The notes: generated by a model not told the origin, from the letters alone. Counted from the stretch's first letter, positions 15,086-22,101 are shown. The stretch is 29,588 bases of DNA from a virus (IMGVR_UViG_3300031586_000323:1-29588), one strand, 5' to 3'. Translations and numbers: made by a program.

Positions 15086-15741
15086 TCATCCCCCGCGATC
15101 ATGGCGGCCGTGCGGGCGTAGCCAGCGATGTCCACCAGATTGTCGCGTTTGTGCCGGTGGGCTTGACGGGCGAGTTTGACGGCGATCATGCACAGGGGCA
15201 CGTCCATGGGCGTGACCTCCGCGCCATCGCGCAGCTTCCCGGCCAGGATGCCGGTCCACATCTGTGAGGTCCGGGTAAAGTCCTGCGACGGATGGCCGTA
15301 GTCCTCCTGACGATCGGATGCCGTGATGCGCTTCGCTTCATCCAAGACGGGCTCGGGCGTGTCGCTGGACTCCTCCCGCCGGATGCGGAGCCGATGCAAG
15401 TGAACAAGCGGCACCGGCGCGCTCTGGAGCGGCTGTAGGTTCTCGGCACCGAGGACGGGCATGCCCAGTTCCCGCGCCAGCAGGTATTCGAGCTTCGCGC
15501 CCCGCGAATCCTCCCAGCCGCCCAGCACCGCGACGGCATCGCAGTCCACCAACAGCGCCACATCGGCGCGGAGGCAGTCCTCGCGCGGCAGATCGGTCCG
15601 CCCGCCGAAGTTCTCCGCCGGGTTAACCACGTCCCAGCCCGCCTGCCGCAGCCGGTCCGCCGCCGCGTGGAAAGCCGGGAAGTTATGCTCGGGCAGGCCG
15701 GTCATCGGCCCGGCGATGTAAATGTGTTTCGGATGGTCCAT
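15082..15741 (-). CDS. DUF4406-DUF6378 fusion, nucleotide-metabolism protein
   Basis: I chose the ATG at 15741, three bases after the RusA stop; a TTG at 15759 would overlap RusA. The N-terminal 100 residues match DUF4406: HIYIAGPMTGLPEHNFPAF, then DCLRADVALLVDCDAVAVLG and GWEDSRGAKLE. This is a Rossmann-like fold related to nucleoside 2-deoxyribosyltransferases, with D and E residues in the expected places. The C-terminal 80 residues match the phage domain DUF6378: RQEDYGHPSQDF, then MDVPLCMIAVKLARQAHRHK and DNLVDIAGYAR. Both halves are usually separate phage proteins; here they are joined by a linker near residues 105-135. The likely role is turnover of nucleotides or modified bases during replication; the substrate is unknown. 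Confidence 0.85.
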   Translation of the reverse strand: MDHPKHIYIAGPMTGLPEHNFPAFHAAADRLRQAGWDVVNPAENFGGRTDLPREDCLRADVALLVDCDAVAVLGGWEDSRGAKLEYLLARELGMPVLGAENLQPLQSAPVPLVHLHRLRIRREESSDTPEPVLDEAKRITASDRQEDYGHPSQDFTRTSQMWTGILAGKLRDGAEVTPMDVPLCMIAVKLARQAHRHKRDNLVDIAGYARTAAMIAGDE

Positions 15742-15743
15742 GT

Positions 15744-16142
15744 TCAGTTGTTCTCCCAAAGACGTCCCCCGCAGAGCGGGCAGCGCCGCAGCGGAAACTC
15801 CTCGACGCGGATATCGAGCCTGCCGCCCTTGACCACCTCGCCCCGACGGGTGAGAAGCAGGTCAATCTGGCTGTCGTCCTCGTAGATGCCCGCATGTTCG
15901 AGCGCGTCGAGCACGGGCTTGGCGATGTTGTCCAGGTCACGACGGCGGCGGTCGGGAGGGAAGGCATCCATCGCTAGGGCGATGCGCCCACCGGATGGCG
16001 GCTTGCGAGGCCCGCTACCGCCCAGGAGGGCGCAGACGTTCTTGCGGAACGTCCGGCCCTCCCGGCTGATCAACGTGCGCGGCCCAACGTGTCGCCAGTA
16101 ATGGTTGATGCTGGGCGGGTATGGAAGGTTGAGCATCACCAT
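15744..16142 (-). CDS. rusA: RusA-family Holliday junction resolvase
   Basis: This 132-residue protein has the RusA signature: LPYPPSINHYWR at 6-17 and DRRRRDLDNIAKPVLDAL at 64-81, then IYEDDSQID. The acidic residues D69, D71 and D90 and lysine K75 line up with the catalytic D70, D72, D91 and K76 of Escherichia coli RusA. It is a dimeric enzyme that cuts four-way junctions arising in phage recombination and clears branches before packaging. The C-terminus adds a short CPLCGGRLW tail with one cysteine pair, which is unusual for the family. The ATG at 16142 follows closely on the membrane-protein stop at 16147. Confidence 0.93.
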   Translation of the reverse strand: MVMLNLPYPPSINHYWRHVGPRTLISREGRTFRKNVCALLGGSGPRKPPSGGRIALAMDAFPPDRRRRDLDNIAKPVLDALEHAGIYEDDSQIDLLLTRRGEVVKGGRLDIRVEEFPLRRCPLCGGRLWENN

Positions 16143-16146
16143 TGGC

Positions 16147-16389
16147 TCACCACCCAGCTTCCTTGTTGCCCCAATCGGAGGTCTCCAGCCTGTAGACCAG
16201 GACGATCAGGATGGCTAAGAAAGGCATCAGCGGCCCGTACAGCATCGAAAGCACGATGGCAGAGAGCCGATCGTTGCGGGTCCACCGGCTGCCCATGGCC
16301 CGGTTGGACCAGCGGGCGAACATGTATCCGATTGGGGCGCAGAGCACCCAGATGCAGGCGAAGATCAGGATCAGGATGTTGGTGGTCAT
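16147..16389 (-). CDS. Small two-helix membrane protein
   Basis: From the ATG at 16389, which has AAGGAG a few bases upstream, the product has 80 residues. Two hydrophobic segments are clear: NILILIFACIWVLCAPIGYM (about 4-23) and a second around IVLSMLYGPLMPFLAILIVL (about 45-65), separated by a basic loop (RWSNRAMGSRWTRNDR). This suggests an inner-membrane hairpin with the loop in the cytoplasm. The C-terminus is hydrophilic. It lies in an early operon rather than a lysis cassette, so a holin is less likely than a membrane anchor or superinfection-exclusion protein. No family is recognised. Confidence 0.65.
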   Translation of the reverse strand: MTTNILILIFACIWVLCAPIGYMFARWSNRAMGSRWTRNDRLSAIVLSMLYGPLMPFLAILIVLVYRLETSDWGNKEAGW

Positions 16390-16406
16390 TTCTGTCTCCT
16401 TGCGGG

Positions 16407-16871
16407 TTAGCGCTTCCACGGCGGGGTGTTGTCGGTCGCCGGCGCTTGGGGCTGCTGACCATTTCCATTGGCGGCGTCCTTGCGGGCGTAGCCTTTGATT
16501 TCGTTGGTCAGCTCGCCCGTGTCCTCACGGTTCTTGAGCTTGACGGTGATCACCAGCGGCAGGTTGTGCAGCTCCACGCTGTCGCGAGGCTGCATCACAC
16601 CGACGGCCCGGCAGACCGCCGACAGTTCGCCTCGGGCGATTTTGACGGCCGTGGCGTTGGAGTTGTTGAGGTTCAGGCGCGCCCAGAGGACGCGGTTCTT
16701 GAACTCGCCCTCCAGGATCGTGAACGTCAATTGCAGATAGCTGCCCGATCCGCTCTTGGTGGCTTTCATCTCCGATTCGGTGATGGCGGCGAGGTACTTG
16801 CCCGCCGGCAGCGGCTCGAAACTGGTGGTCGGTTCGACTTCGGTCGCGTTGAATCCATTGAGGTTCGCCAT
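16407..16871 (-). CDS. DUF669 protein, probable ssDNA-binding protein
   Basis: This 154-residue protein matches the phage DUF669 family: an N-terminal PLPAGKYLAAITESEMKATK, then SGSGSYLQLTFTILEGEFKN and RVLWARLNLNN, then KIARGELSAVCRAVG. The fold is predicted to be OB-like and family members sit beside recombination ATPases as single-strand DNA-binding partners. The C-terminus is disordered (about 125-150) and ends DNTPPWKR, like the flexible tails of SSB proteins but without the usual acidic DDDxPF tip. It lies 3 bases downstream of the Sak4-type ATPase gene, an arrangement common in phage recombination modules. Confidence 0.88.
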   Translation of the reverse strand: MANLNGFNATEVEPTTSFEPLPAGKYLAAITESEMKATKSGSGSYLQLTFTILEGEFKNRVLWARLNLNNSNATAVKIARGELSAVCRAVGVMQPRDSVELHNLPLVITVKLKNREDTGELTNEIKGYARKDAANGNGQQPQAPATDNTPPWKR

Positions 16872-16874
16872 GGG

Positions 16875-17657
16875 TCAGTTCTCCTTCGGGTTGGTGTTTG
16901 CGGGTTCGTTGCTGCCCACCAGACGCAGGCCGTGGGCGGGCGAGGGGCTGGCGGTCAGCGCCTGCATCAGCGCCGACCAGGACAGGGGAAGCTCGGCGGG
17001 CAGGCTGTAGCGGTTCTTCGCCAGGATCACGTTGGTGGCCTCGGTCAGCAGCGTGCGCCGGTCGCCGTCGCGCGAGGCGTACAGCACCGCATCGGCCCAT
17101 TCGATGAACGGCGGCGCGATCCAGTGCGGCAGATCAGGCGCGGCCAGTCGCAGGTCGAATCCTTCCGGCGAGGTCATCTTGGTGTTGGCGGCATGGGCCA
17201 GAAGGATGATGGCCACGCCGTTGTCGGCGATGGCATTGAGCACCGGCAGCAGATCGCGGTACACGATATTTTGCACGATCTCGCGAGCCTTGAAGTAGCC
17301 GCCATGGGCGGTGCCGAGGGTGTTGGTGATGTCGCCCGCCGACTTGTCGTCGAGGTCCAGCACGACGTGCTCGACGATGCGCTGCACCATCCAGTCGATG
17401 GTGTCGACGGCCAACGCCGAATTGCCGTCTGGCGGGGACGTGGCGAGCTCGACCAGCCACTGGCGCATCTGCGGCCAGGATTGCAGATACGGCGTGCGCT
17501 TCAGGCCGGGCACCGCACCGGCCCCATTCTCGCAGTCGAGCAGAATCGCATCGGCGGAGGCGGCGAAGGTGGTCTTGCCGACGCCCGGCTGGCCATAGAC
17601 GATCATCTTGGGCGGGGCTGGCGTGGTCGTGGTGATCAATGAGTTAATCAGTGACAT
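16875..17657 (-). CDS. RecA-like AAA ATPase, Sak4-type recombinase (AAA_24)
   Basis: The ATG at 17657 follows GGAGAACTTCT and gives 260 residues; an upstream in-frame start lies inside the neighbouring gene. Walker A is YGQPGVGKTT at about 21-30, an acidic DCENG follows, and a Walker B-like strand SALAVDTIDW is near residue 85. Later come VAIILLAHAANTK (a sensor-like strand) and ILAKNRYSLP. This layout fits the phage nucleotide-binding AAA_24 family, which includes Sak4, a minimal RecA-like annealase. Together with the DUF669 protein and the PD-(D/E)XK exonuclease nearby it would form a two-component recombination system. The C-terminus is proline- and asparagine-rich and probably disordered. 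Confidence 0.88.
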   Translation of the reverse strand: MSLINSLITTTTPAPPKMIVYGQPGVGKTTFAASADAILLDCENGAGAVPGLKRTPYLQSWPQMRQWLVELATSPPDGNSALAVDTIDWMVQRIVEHVVLDLDDKSAGDITNTLGTAHGGYFKAREIVQNIVYRDLLPVLNAIADNGVAIILLAHAANTKMTSPEGFDLRLAAPDLPHWIAPPFIEWADAVLYASRDGDRRTLLTEATNVILAKNRYSLPAELPLSWSALMQALTASPSPAHGLRLVGSNEPANTNPKEN

Positions 17658-17968
17658 AGAAGTTCTCCATTCTTCGAGGTTGCGTTCGTGTTGCATATGC
17701 AGAGATGCCAGGTCATCGCCTGGCGTCCGCTTACAGTGCAGGCGCGGGCCTGGCCGTTGCAGATCAGTTCGTCAGCTCGCAGTTCGGGCAGACGCTTGTG
17801 GGCTTTGATGCCGATGCGGTCTTCGATCTCGCGGGCGGTCAGGCCCGGCGTCTTGACGACTGCTGCAAGACACATCGAGCGTTGGTCTTTCGCGGAACCG
17901 CCGATTTCCAACTGCCGACCGGCCAGCGCCGAGGTCGGTGGGTCGCTCTTGCGGTAGTTCTGGATCAT
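17648..17968 (-). CDS. Winged-helix phage protein
   Basis: From the ATG at 17968 (preceded by a CAGGAG site) the product has 106 residues. The opening MIQNYRKSDPPTSALAG is typical of small phage proteins of this type. Residues 35-75 form a helix-turn-helix (LAAVVKTPGLTAREIEDRIG, then KAHKRLPELRADELI) followed by a wing with a small ribbon (CNGQARACTVSGRQAMTW). It probably controls early transcription or binds replication intermediates. The 3' end overlaps the Sak4-type ATPase start by ten bases and contains that gene's ribosome site, so the two are coupled. Confidence 0.75.
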   Translation of the reverse strand: MIQNYRKSDPPTSALAGRQLEIGGSAKDQRSMCLAAVVKTPGLTAREIEDRIGIKAHKRLPELRADELICNGQARACTVSGRQAMTWHLCICNTNATSKNGELLCH

Positions 17969-18038
17969 GTCGTTACTCCTGACTTGCTTGTGGTCATGGG
18001 TTACACGTCCCGTCACGCTGGCCAGCGTTTAAAGGCAA

Positions 18039-18110
18039 TGGCAGGTGTGGGAGTCGAACCCACGTCCCGAGGCCTTTCCGAATAGGAGGCCCCGGTAGCC
18101 CGGCCCTGCC
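18039..18110 (-). ncRNA. tRNA/tmRNA-like structured RNA element
   Basis: Read on the minus strand, the 72 bases from 18110 to 18039 open with GGCAGGG and close with ACCTGCC plus an A, forming a six-pair acceptor-like stem. The T arm is perfect: GTGGG, TTCGACT, CCCAC. It is preceded by GGAC, as in tmRNA 3' ends. The middle does not fold into normal D and anticodon arms; instead a nine-pair hairpin (CCGGGGCCT with AGGCCTCGG) encloses an 11-base loop. No CCA is encoded and there is no room for a full tmRNA. It may be a tRNA-like regulatory or processing element, or a remnant. Confidence 0.5.
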
Positions 18111-18115
18111 GAAGT

Positions 18116-18170
18116 GCGCCCGGGGGGTGGCCGTCGCGTTTGGTGGACTCGCCACAAGCCGCCCGGGCGC
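18116..18170 (-). other. GC-rich hairpin next to the tRNA-like element
   Basis: GCGCCCGGG and CCCGGGCGC form a perfect nine-pair outer stem around a 37-base loop. The loop itself contains TTGTGG and CCACCAA, which can pair. It begins about ten bases after the exonuclease stop and ends five bases before the tRNA-like fold, so both would be on the same transcript. No T tract follows, so it is not a standard intrinsic terminator. Confidence 0.55.
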
Positions 18171-18179
18171 GAGAAATGC

Positions 18180-18989
18180 TCAGGCCACATCGAGCACGCG
18201 AACCTCCTCGTAGCCCGTGGGCCAGTGATCGTGCTGATGGCAGATCTGAAGCCGACGGATCGCGGCCTCGTTTTCACGCTGGGCGATGGCGAGCGTGTCA
18301 TCGCTGACGCGCCAGACGCCGCATCGGAATGGCTCCTTCTTCTCGACGGCGACGAGATGAACCGGAGCCAGGAGGCCGTCGAGAGGCTGGGCCAGGACGG
18401 CCCGGTAGAACGCCATCTGCCGGTGGTAGCCGTAGCGACGCGCGTCCGCCTCGAACCAGGTCAAGTCATCGCAGGTCTTGAAGTCCACGATGCCGCGATG
18501 TGGATGCACCCAGTCGATGCGAATCTGGCACGGCACCCCGCAGTACTCGGCCCGCACGACACCTTCGGAGCGGCCATAGAGCAAAAGGTCCACGGCCTCA
18601 TCGTTCATGGCCACGCCGGAGGCCATCTGCTCGACCAGTTCGACCTGGTCGTGAGAGAGCACCGGCTTGCCCTGAACCTGACGCCACTCGGCAAAGGCCT
18701 TGGTATTGGCCCCAAACGGCCTGTTGGTCTTCGGGTTGATCGGCCCGCCGAGCGCGAAGGCGGTCTCGTAGACGTCGCGGCCTTCGAGGATACGGACATG
18801 CGCTGCTCGCCCAACCAGGTAGGCCGGCGAATCCTTGTCCTCGATCAGCCCCAGGGCCTTCTTGCGGTGCAACCACGGCGACTTCATGAAGTCCAGCAGT
18901 TGGTGGCTGGAAAGATACTCGCGTGCCTTGGCGTGGTATTGCTCCGCCGGTTCAACATCCAGAATGTTCAGGTCGATACTCAAATCCAT
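18180..18989 (-). CDS. PD-(D/E)XK exonuclease, RecE/DUF3799-like
   Basis: This 269-residue protein has the ordered nuclease motifs: E148 in GVVRAEYCGVP, then IRIDW (D159), GIVDFKT (D169 and K171) and a final YHRQMAFYRAVL (Q191 and Y195), the Q-x3-Y motif of RecB/YqaJ-type nucleases. The N-terminus, with SSHQLLDFMKSPWLHRKKAL and AYLVGRAAHVRILEG, is the usual start of DUF3799/RecE-type phage exonucleases. It would degrade one DNA strand to expose single-stranded DNA for the Sak4-type annealase encoded downstream. Its ATG at 18989 has a GAGG site, and a 100-base leader containing a GC hairpin and the 17-base repeat lies upstream. Confidence 0.9.
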   Translation of the reverse strand: MDLSIDLNILDVEPAEQYHAKAREYLSSHQLLDFMKSPWLHRKKALGLIEDKDSPAYLVGRAAHVRILEGRDVYETAFALGGPINPKTNRPFGANTKAFAEWRQVQGKPVLSHDQVELVEQMASGVAMNDEAVDLLLYGRSEGVVRAEYCGVPCQIRIDWVHPHRGIVDFKTCDDLTWFEADARRYGYHRQMAFYRAVLAQPLDGLLAPVHLVAVEKKEPFRCGVWRVSDDTLAIAQRENEAAIRRLQICHQHDHWPTGYEEVRVLDVA

Positions 18990-19033
18990 TACGTGCCTCG
19001 CATTCGACTAAGGTTCCACTGCCCGCCCCCCGG

Positions 19034-19060
19034 AGGCCCCGGCGTCCGTGCCTGGGGCCT
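19034..19060 (-). other. Leader hairpin upstream of the exonuclease gene
   Basis: AGGCCCC (19034-19040) and GGGGCCT (19054-19060) pair perfectly, and inner GGC/GCC bases extend the stem with one bulge. It lies between the sigma-factor gene and the exonuclease start, 45 bases before the latter. No T tract follows on the minus strand. It may mark the end of the sigma transcript or regulate the exonuclease mRNA. Confidence 0.5.
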
Positions 19061-19088
19061 TCGAGGACGGCATGAGTTGTCTGCTCTC

Positions 19089-19122
19089 TGGTTACCTATG
19101 CCGTGCCGGGGTGAGCGCCCCG
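19089..19122 (-). promoter_or_regulatory. Second copy of the hairpin plus 17-base repeat
   Basis: The motif CACGGCATAGGTAACCA (19105-19089) is identical to that at 3389-3373. Directly upstream on the minus strand is a five-pair hairpin CGGGG/CCCCG (19107-19122). It begins two bases after the sigma-factor stop codon and about 100 bases before the exonuclease start. The repeated placement at block boundaries suggests a shared control site, perhaps read by the adjacent phage sigma factor, but this is inference. Confidence 0.45.
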
Positions 19123-19123
19123 T

Positions 19124-19705
19124 TTAGTTGGGGCCAAGACCCGCTTTTTTGAAGTTGGCACGAATACGCTTCATGGCGTTGTCGACCTGTCGCCAGGACA
19201 CACCGAGGGACTTGGCTGTGCTGGTGATGCCGCGGGCGGCCACTTGGATGAGCAGCGTCCGGTCGTCGGGCTCCAGGTTCTGCATCGCATGCTCGATGGC
19301 TTCGCGCAGTTCAAATCGCTCGACCTCAGAGATGGGGTAGGTCCGGGTGAGACGCCGGCCGTCTTCTTCAAGCAAGACGGCACCGAGCGAGGTGATTCCC
19401 CCTTCGTACTCGACGGGCGTGCGCTCCAGCGAAACCACCTTGTGCGATTCGCAACGTTTCTGGCGTTTGCGGTAACGCAACCGCATCGCCACCCAGGTGC
19501 GGAGGGCGTTGGTGACGAAGGCCTCAAGGTTGCCCCGAACGGGGTCGAACAGGTGCGCCTTCTCGAGCAGGTAGAGGCGCATATCCTGCCGCAGATCGTC
19601 GTAGTCCGACCTGGAGAAGTCGGACCGCCGACAGAGCTGGCGGGCCTTGATGCGGATGAAGGTGACAGTGAACGGGTCCGAAACAAAGTCGTGGAGCTCG
19701 GCCAT
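19124..19705 (-). CDS. Phage-encoded sigma-70 family (ECF-like) factor
   Basis: This 193-residue protein has the two-domain layout of group 4 sigma factors. Region 2 covers about residues 12-82: YDDLRQDMRLYLLEKAHLFD, then PVRGNLEAFVTNALRTWVAM and RLRYRKRQKR, with the aromatic promoter-melting segment around TWVAMRLRY. Region 4 covers about 135-190: LEPDDRTLLIQVAARGITST, AKSLGVSWRQVDNAMKRIRA, a clear helix-turn-helix. There is no region 1.1 or 3. It should redirect host RNA polymerase to phage promoters. The ATG at 19705 follows TTGAGGAATC. It is the first gene of the early minus-strand block, downstream of a palindrome-rich control region and the neighbouring terminator. Confidence 0.88.
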   Translation of the reverse strand: MAELHDFVSDPFTVTFIRIKARQLCRRSDFSRSDYDDLRQDMRLYLLEKAHLFDPVRGNLEAFVTNALRTWVAMRLRYRKRQKRCESHKVVSLERTPVEYEGGITSLGAVLLEEDGRRLTRTYPISEVERFELREAIEHAMQNLEPDDRTLLIQVAARGITSTAKSLGVSWRQVDNAMKRIRANFKKAGLGPN

Positions 19706-19867
19706 GATTCCTCAAGGCCGATCCACTGGCTCCCGAACCAGTCAGCGATCACACAGTCGAAGGTCTGTGCCGCGACAACTTGCCGCGAGGTAACACAGGT
19801 GCGGTCGTGACTGGCCGGTATTGAGCTGGCCGGCCTCGACCGAGGCCCGTCGTGTCGCGGCTGGCGC
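19706..19867 (-). promoter_or_regulatory. Palindrome-rich control region upstream of the sigma gene
   Basis: No gene is supported. It contains the 16-base palindrome GGCCTCGACCGAGGCC at 19832-19847 and direct repeats CTGGCCGG at 19811-19818 and 19826-19833 (15-base spacing, overlapping the palindrome). Further toward the gene lies a cluster of imperfect inverted repeats around GCCGCGACAACTTGCCGCGAG. The arrangement suits repressor or activator sites controlling the phage sigma factor. I could not place confident -35 and -10 boxes. Confidence 0.4.
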
Positions 19868-19892
19868 ATAAAAAAGCGGGCCGATGGCCCGC
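19868..19892 (-). terminator. Intrinsic terminator of the XRE-ImmA-397-326 unit
   Basis: On the minus strand GCGGGCC, ATC, GGCCCGC (19892-19876) forms a perfect seven-pair hairpin followed directly by six T residues (19875-19870). It lies 34 bases beyond the stop of the 326-residue gene, so it ends that transcript and separates it from the phage early operon. Confidence 0.85.
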
Positions 19893-19925
19893 ACGCGCGT
19901 CGCTCAAGTTGTTGTCCATACAGGA

Positions 19926-20906
19926 CTAACGCCTTTCTATGAATTTCTTCGCCCTGTCGCGGCGTTGCGACGCGACAGTCCTTGAGACGGATGGGGAGTC
20001 CTCCTTAGGCATGATCTCCGCCAGCCCGCCGCGACGTTCAACGGCCCGTCTGACCTTGTCCTTGCCAATCTTCTGGCCGGTCTGTTCGGTCAGCGCATCC
20101 GCCGCCTTGCGATACGAACCGTGCTCCTTGTAGGCAGCCACATACGCATCGTCGGTGAGCAGTGACTTGATCTCGGCCTTCACCTGCCGGCGAACCATCT
20201 TCTTGCCGGTCGAACCAAGCGAGATCGCGCCGGATGATTCGGCAAGATGGTCGGCTGTCTCCACCGCATGGACAAGGGCCATGACGTCCAGAACCAGCTG
20301 ACCATCATCCCACGTCATCACCTCCGTCAGCGGGATCACTGCCGGGATTCTGCCCCGCCAGACACGCTCATCAGGACGAAGACAGGGGACCACCACAATT
20401 GTCCGCCCGCCAGGCCCCACGTGGGCCGCGATGGTCGCTGCATCGTCGTCGCCCATACGCCTCGCGAAGACCACAGGACGGGTCTTCCTGGTACCTGGGG
20501 GCCACGACGTTCGCCCCAGTCGCCAGAACCGTGCCGCAACGACCACCTGAGGCCTGCCTACAAGCCCCATAGACGTGGCGGCCGCTTTCGCCAGACCAGC
20601 GGGATTCACCTGCCAGCCATTGCACATCTCCGGCTGCACCTCGACACGCATCGACTCAGGGCACCAGATATAGAAGCGTTTCGTCGCGACGGGACCCGCG
20701 CGGATCGTGACCGGTTCGATGTGGCCGTCGGCACAGTTCGGGCACGGCGCGTACAAACCATTGGCCGCCTGACGAATCAGACCCAGGCGGCGGAACTCGT
20801 CCAACGAGCCTGGCGGCCAGATGGCGATCTCGGCGTGGTCGAAGATCCGGCCCTCGTCGTCGACGGCGGTTAGGATCAAGCCAAGCAGGTCATTCTGCGT
20901 CATCAT
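19926..20906 (-). CDS. Unrecognised protein with zinc ribbon and C-terminal HTH (326 aa)
   Basis: From the ATG at 20906 (GGAGG nine bases upstream) there are 326 residues. Residues 1-50 look like a winged helix (MTQNDLLGLILTAVDDEG, then LDEFRRLGLIRQAANGLY). A zinc ribbon follows: CPNCADGHIEP at about 55-65 and FYIWCPES with a later EMCNG. The middle (about 110-215) is alpha/beta with a strand-rich segment (RTIVVVPCLRP, then PAVIPLTEVMTWDD). Residues 250-300 contain a basic helix-turn-helix (AYVAAYKEHGSYRKAADALT, then GKDKVRRAVERRGG). I do not recognise the family. Two nucleic-acid-binding ends around a central domain suggest a sensor or DNA-targeting subunit. It overlaps the 397-residue gene by 17 bases and ends before a strong terminator. 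Confidence 0.8.
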   Translation of the reverse strand: MMTQNDLLGLILTAVDDEGRIFDHAEIAIWPPGSLDEFRRLGLIRQAANGLYAPCPNCADGHIEPVTIRAGPVATKRFYIWCPESMRVEVQPEMCNGWQVNPAGLAKAAATSMGLVGRPQVVVAARFWRLGRTSWPPGTRKTRPVVFARRMGDDDAATIAAHVGPGGRTIVVVPCLRPDERVWRGRIPAVIPLTEVMTWDDGQLVLDVMALVHAVETADHLAESSGAISLGSTGKKMVRRQVKAEIKSLLTDDAYVAAYKEHGSYRKAADALTEQTGQKIGKDKVRRAVERRGGLAEIMPKEDSPSVSRTVASQRRDRAKKFIERR

Positions 20907-22083
20907 CAACGACTACCTCCCAGAGTTTCAGGCATCGCTCGCCGACCTCACGTTTCTCGTCGGGCTTGCTCTTAAGATTGCTGGAGTTGGGGGCCGATAC
21001 GTCGAAAGTCAGCACCGGCTGGCGGCCTCGACCCTCGTGCTGGAACTTCAGGTGGAAAGTCGCCTGCAGCACACGCGTGCCGGCCGCCATAATACTCCCG
21101 GCCTTGAGCCACCGCTCGATCTTGCGGTAGATGTCGTTCGGGTGGCCTTTGGGGTCGGCCTTGATCTCGATGTAGCCGCCGCTGCCACGTGGGGCCAGGC
21201 GAAGCCGCGTGATCCGGGCCTCCTCGACACCATCCTTTGGATCGGTCGGCAGGGGGAAGTCGGGCGTGAGCAGGTGGTCTAGCTGGAACGACGGGCGCAG
21301 CGGATCGGCCGGATCGACCTCCTCGCCGAGCACCGCCTGGCAGAACGCCAACTGCAGCGGCTCCCAGACCTTCTTGCCGCCCTGGGCGAATACCTCCATC
21401 GCGCCGTCGGCGGCGTTGTAGACGAAGACATTCTCGAACACATACCGATCCGAGCGCACCGTGGGCTGATCGCTGTCGCCGTCGAACACCAGGTGCTTGT
21501 CGGGGTAGTCGTCGAGATACGCGAAGAAGTAGTCGGCCCCGCCCGATCGCCGGTAGTTCACAACCTTGCAGAACCGGCCCCGCATCTGGGTAGGCCCATA
21601 GTACGAGGTCAGCGCTTCGGCCAGAGCGTTGCGCATGGCCTCGTCCACGACGATCCGCTTCTTCGGCAGGTTGTTGCGGCGCTTCCAGTACCGTCCGGCC
21701 GCCAGGGCGTCAGCACGGGCGAACATCGCCGCCTCCTCGAACGCCTCGGGCACGTGCAGGTACACCCACATCGCCCTGTCCGCCTTGCTCACCTGGGCCT
21801 TGAACTCCTCGGCTCGCTCGGGGCAGCGCCAGAGCATCTCCTCGGCCAGCACCGCCAGCCCACGGTGGTCGGCCAATTCATTGATGTCGCGGAGGAGGAT
21901 CTGCACCTCAATCTTCGACGCTTCGTCCAGCGCCTGCCATCCTTCGAACACCGGCTCGATCTTGTGCTCGGTCAACTCATCCCACGGCACATCGCCGAGT
22001 TCGCCGCGCCGCGTGAAAAACTTACGCAGCAGAGGGTTGGCGATGTGCTTGAGAACCTTCCTTGGATCAAACGGCTTTGCCAT
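20890..22083 (-). CDS. Unrecognised 397-residue protein, partner of the 326-residue protein
   Basis: The ATG at 22083 has AGGAG eight bases upstream. The N-terminal 150 residues are helical and charged (FDPRKVLKHIANPLLRKFFT, then LLRDINELADHRGLAVLAEE). A central alpha/beta region has YYGPTQMRGRFCKVVNYRRS, then YFFAYLDDYPDKHLVFDGDS. The C-terminal third is strand-rich: RITRLRLAPRGSGGYIEIKA, then LQATFHLKFQHEGRGRQPVL and FDVSAPNSSNLK. A GGADYFFAYLDDYPD segment and GYIEIKAD hold conserved-looking acidic residues, but no known active-site motif can be assigned. I do not recognise the family. Close linkage and overlap with the next gene imply that the two products act together. Confidence 0.8.
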   Translation of the reverse strand: MAKPFDPRKVLKHIANPLLRKFFTRRGELGDVPWDELTEHKIEPVFEGWQALDEASKIEVQILLRDINELADHRGLAVLAEEMLWRCPERAEEFKAQVSKADRAMWVYLHVPEAFEEAAMFARADALAAGRYWKRRNNLPKKRIVVDEAMRNALAEALTSYYGPTQMRGRFCKVVNYRRSGGADYFFAYLDDYPDKHLVFDGDSDQPTVRSDRYVFENVFVYNAADGAMEVFAQGGKKVWEPLQLAFCQAVLGEEVDPADPLRPSFQLDHLLTPDFPLPTDPKDGVEEARITRLRLAPRGSGGYIEIKADPKGHPNDIYRKIERWLKAGSIMAAGTRVLQATFHLKFQHEGRGRQPVLTFDVSAPNSSNLKSKPDEKREVGERCLKLWEVVVDDDAE

Positions 22084-22101
22084 AACGGCGACTCCTATCT
22101 A

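Noticed and set aside
18039-18110. A canonical tRNA gene
   Set aside because: The acceptor and T arms fit, but no five-pair anticodon stem with a seven-base loop can be drawn, one acceptor pair is mismatched and CCA is absent. It is listed as a tRNA-like element instead.
18039-18400. A full tmRNA gene ending in the tRNA-like T arm
   Set aside because: The upstream sequence is occupied by the exonuclease gene from 18180, leaving only about 140 bases, and I see no tag-peptide frame or matching tmRNA 5' half.
19034-19060. An intrinsic terminator after the sigma gene
   Set aside because: The hairpin is strong but no T tract follows on either strand, so it is recorded only as a leader hairpin.
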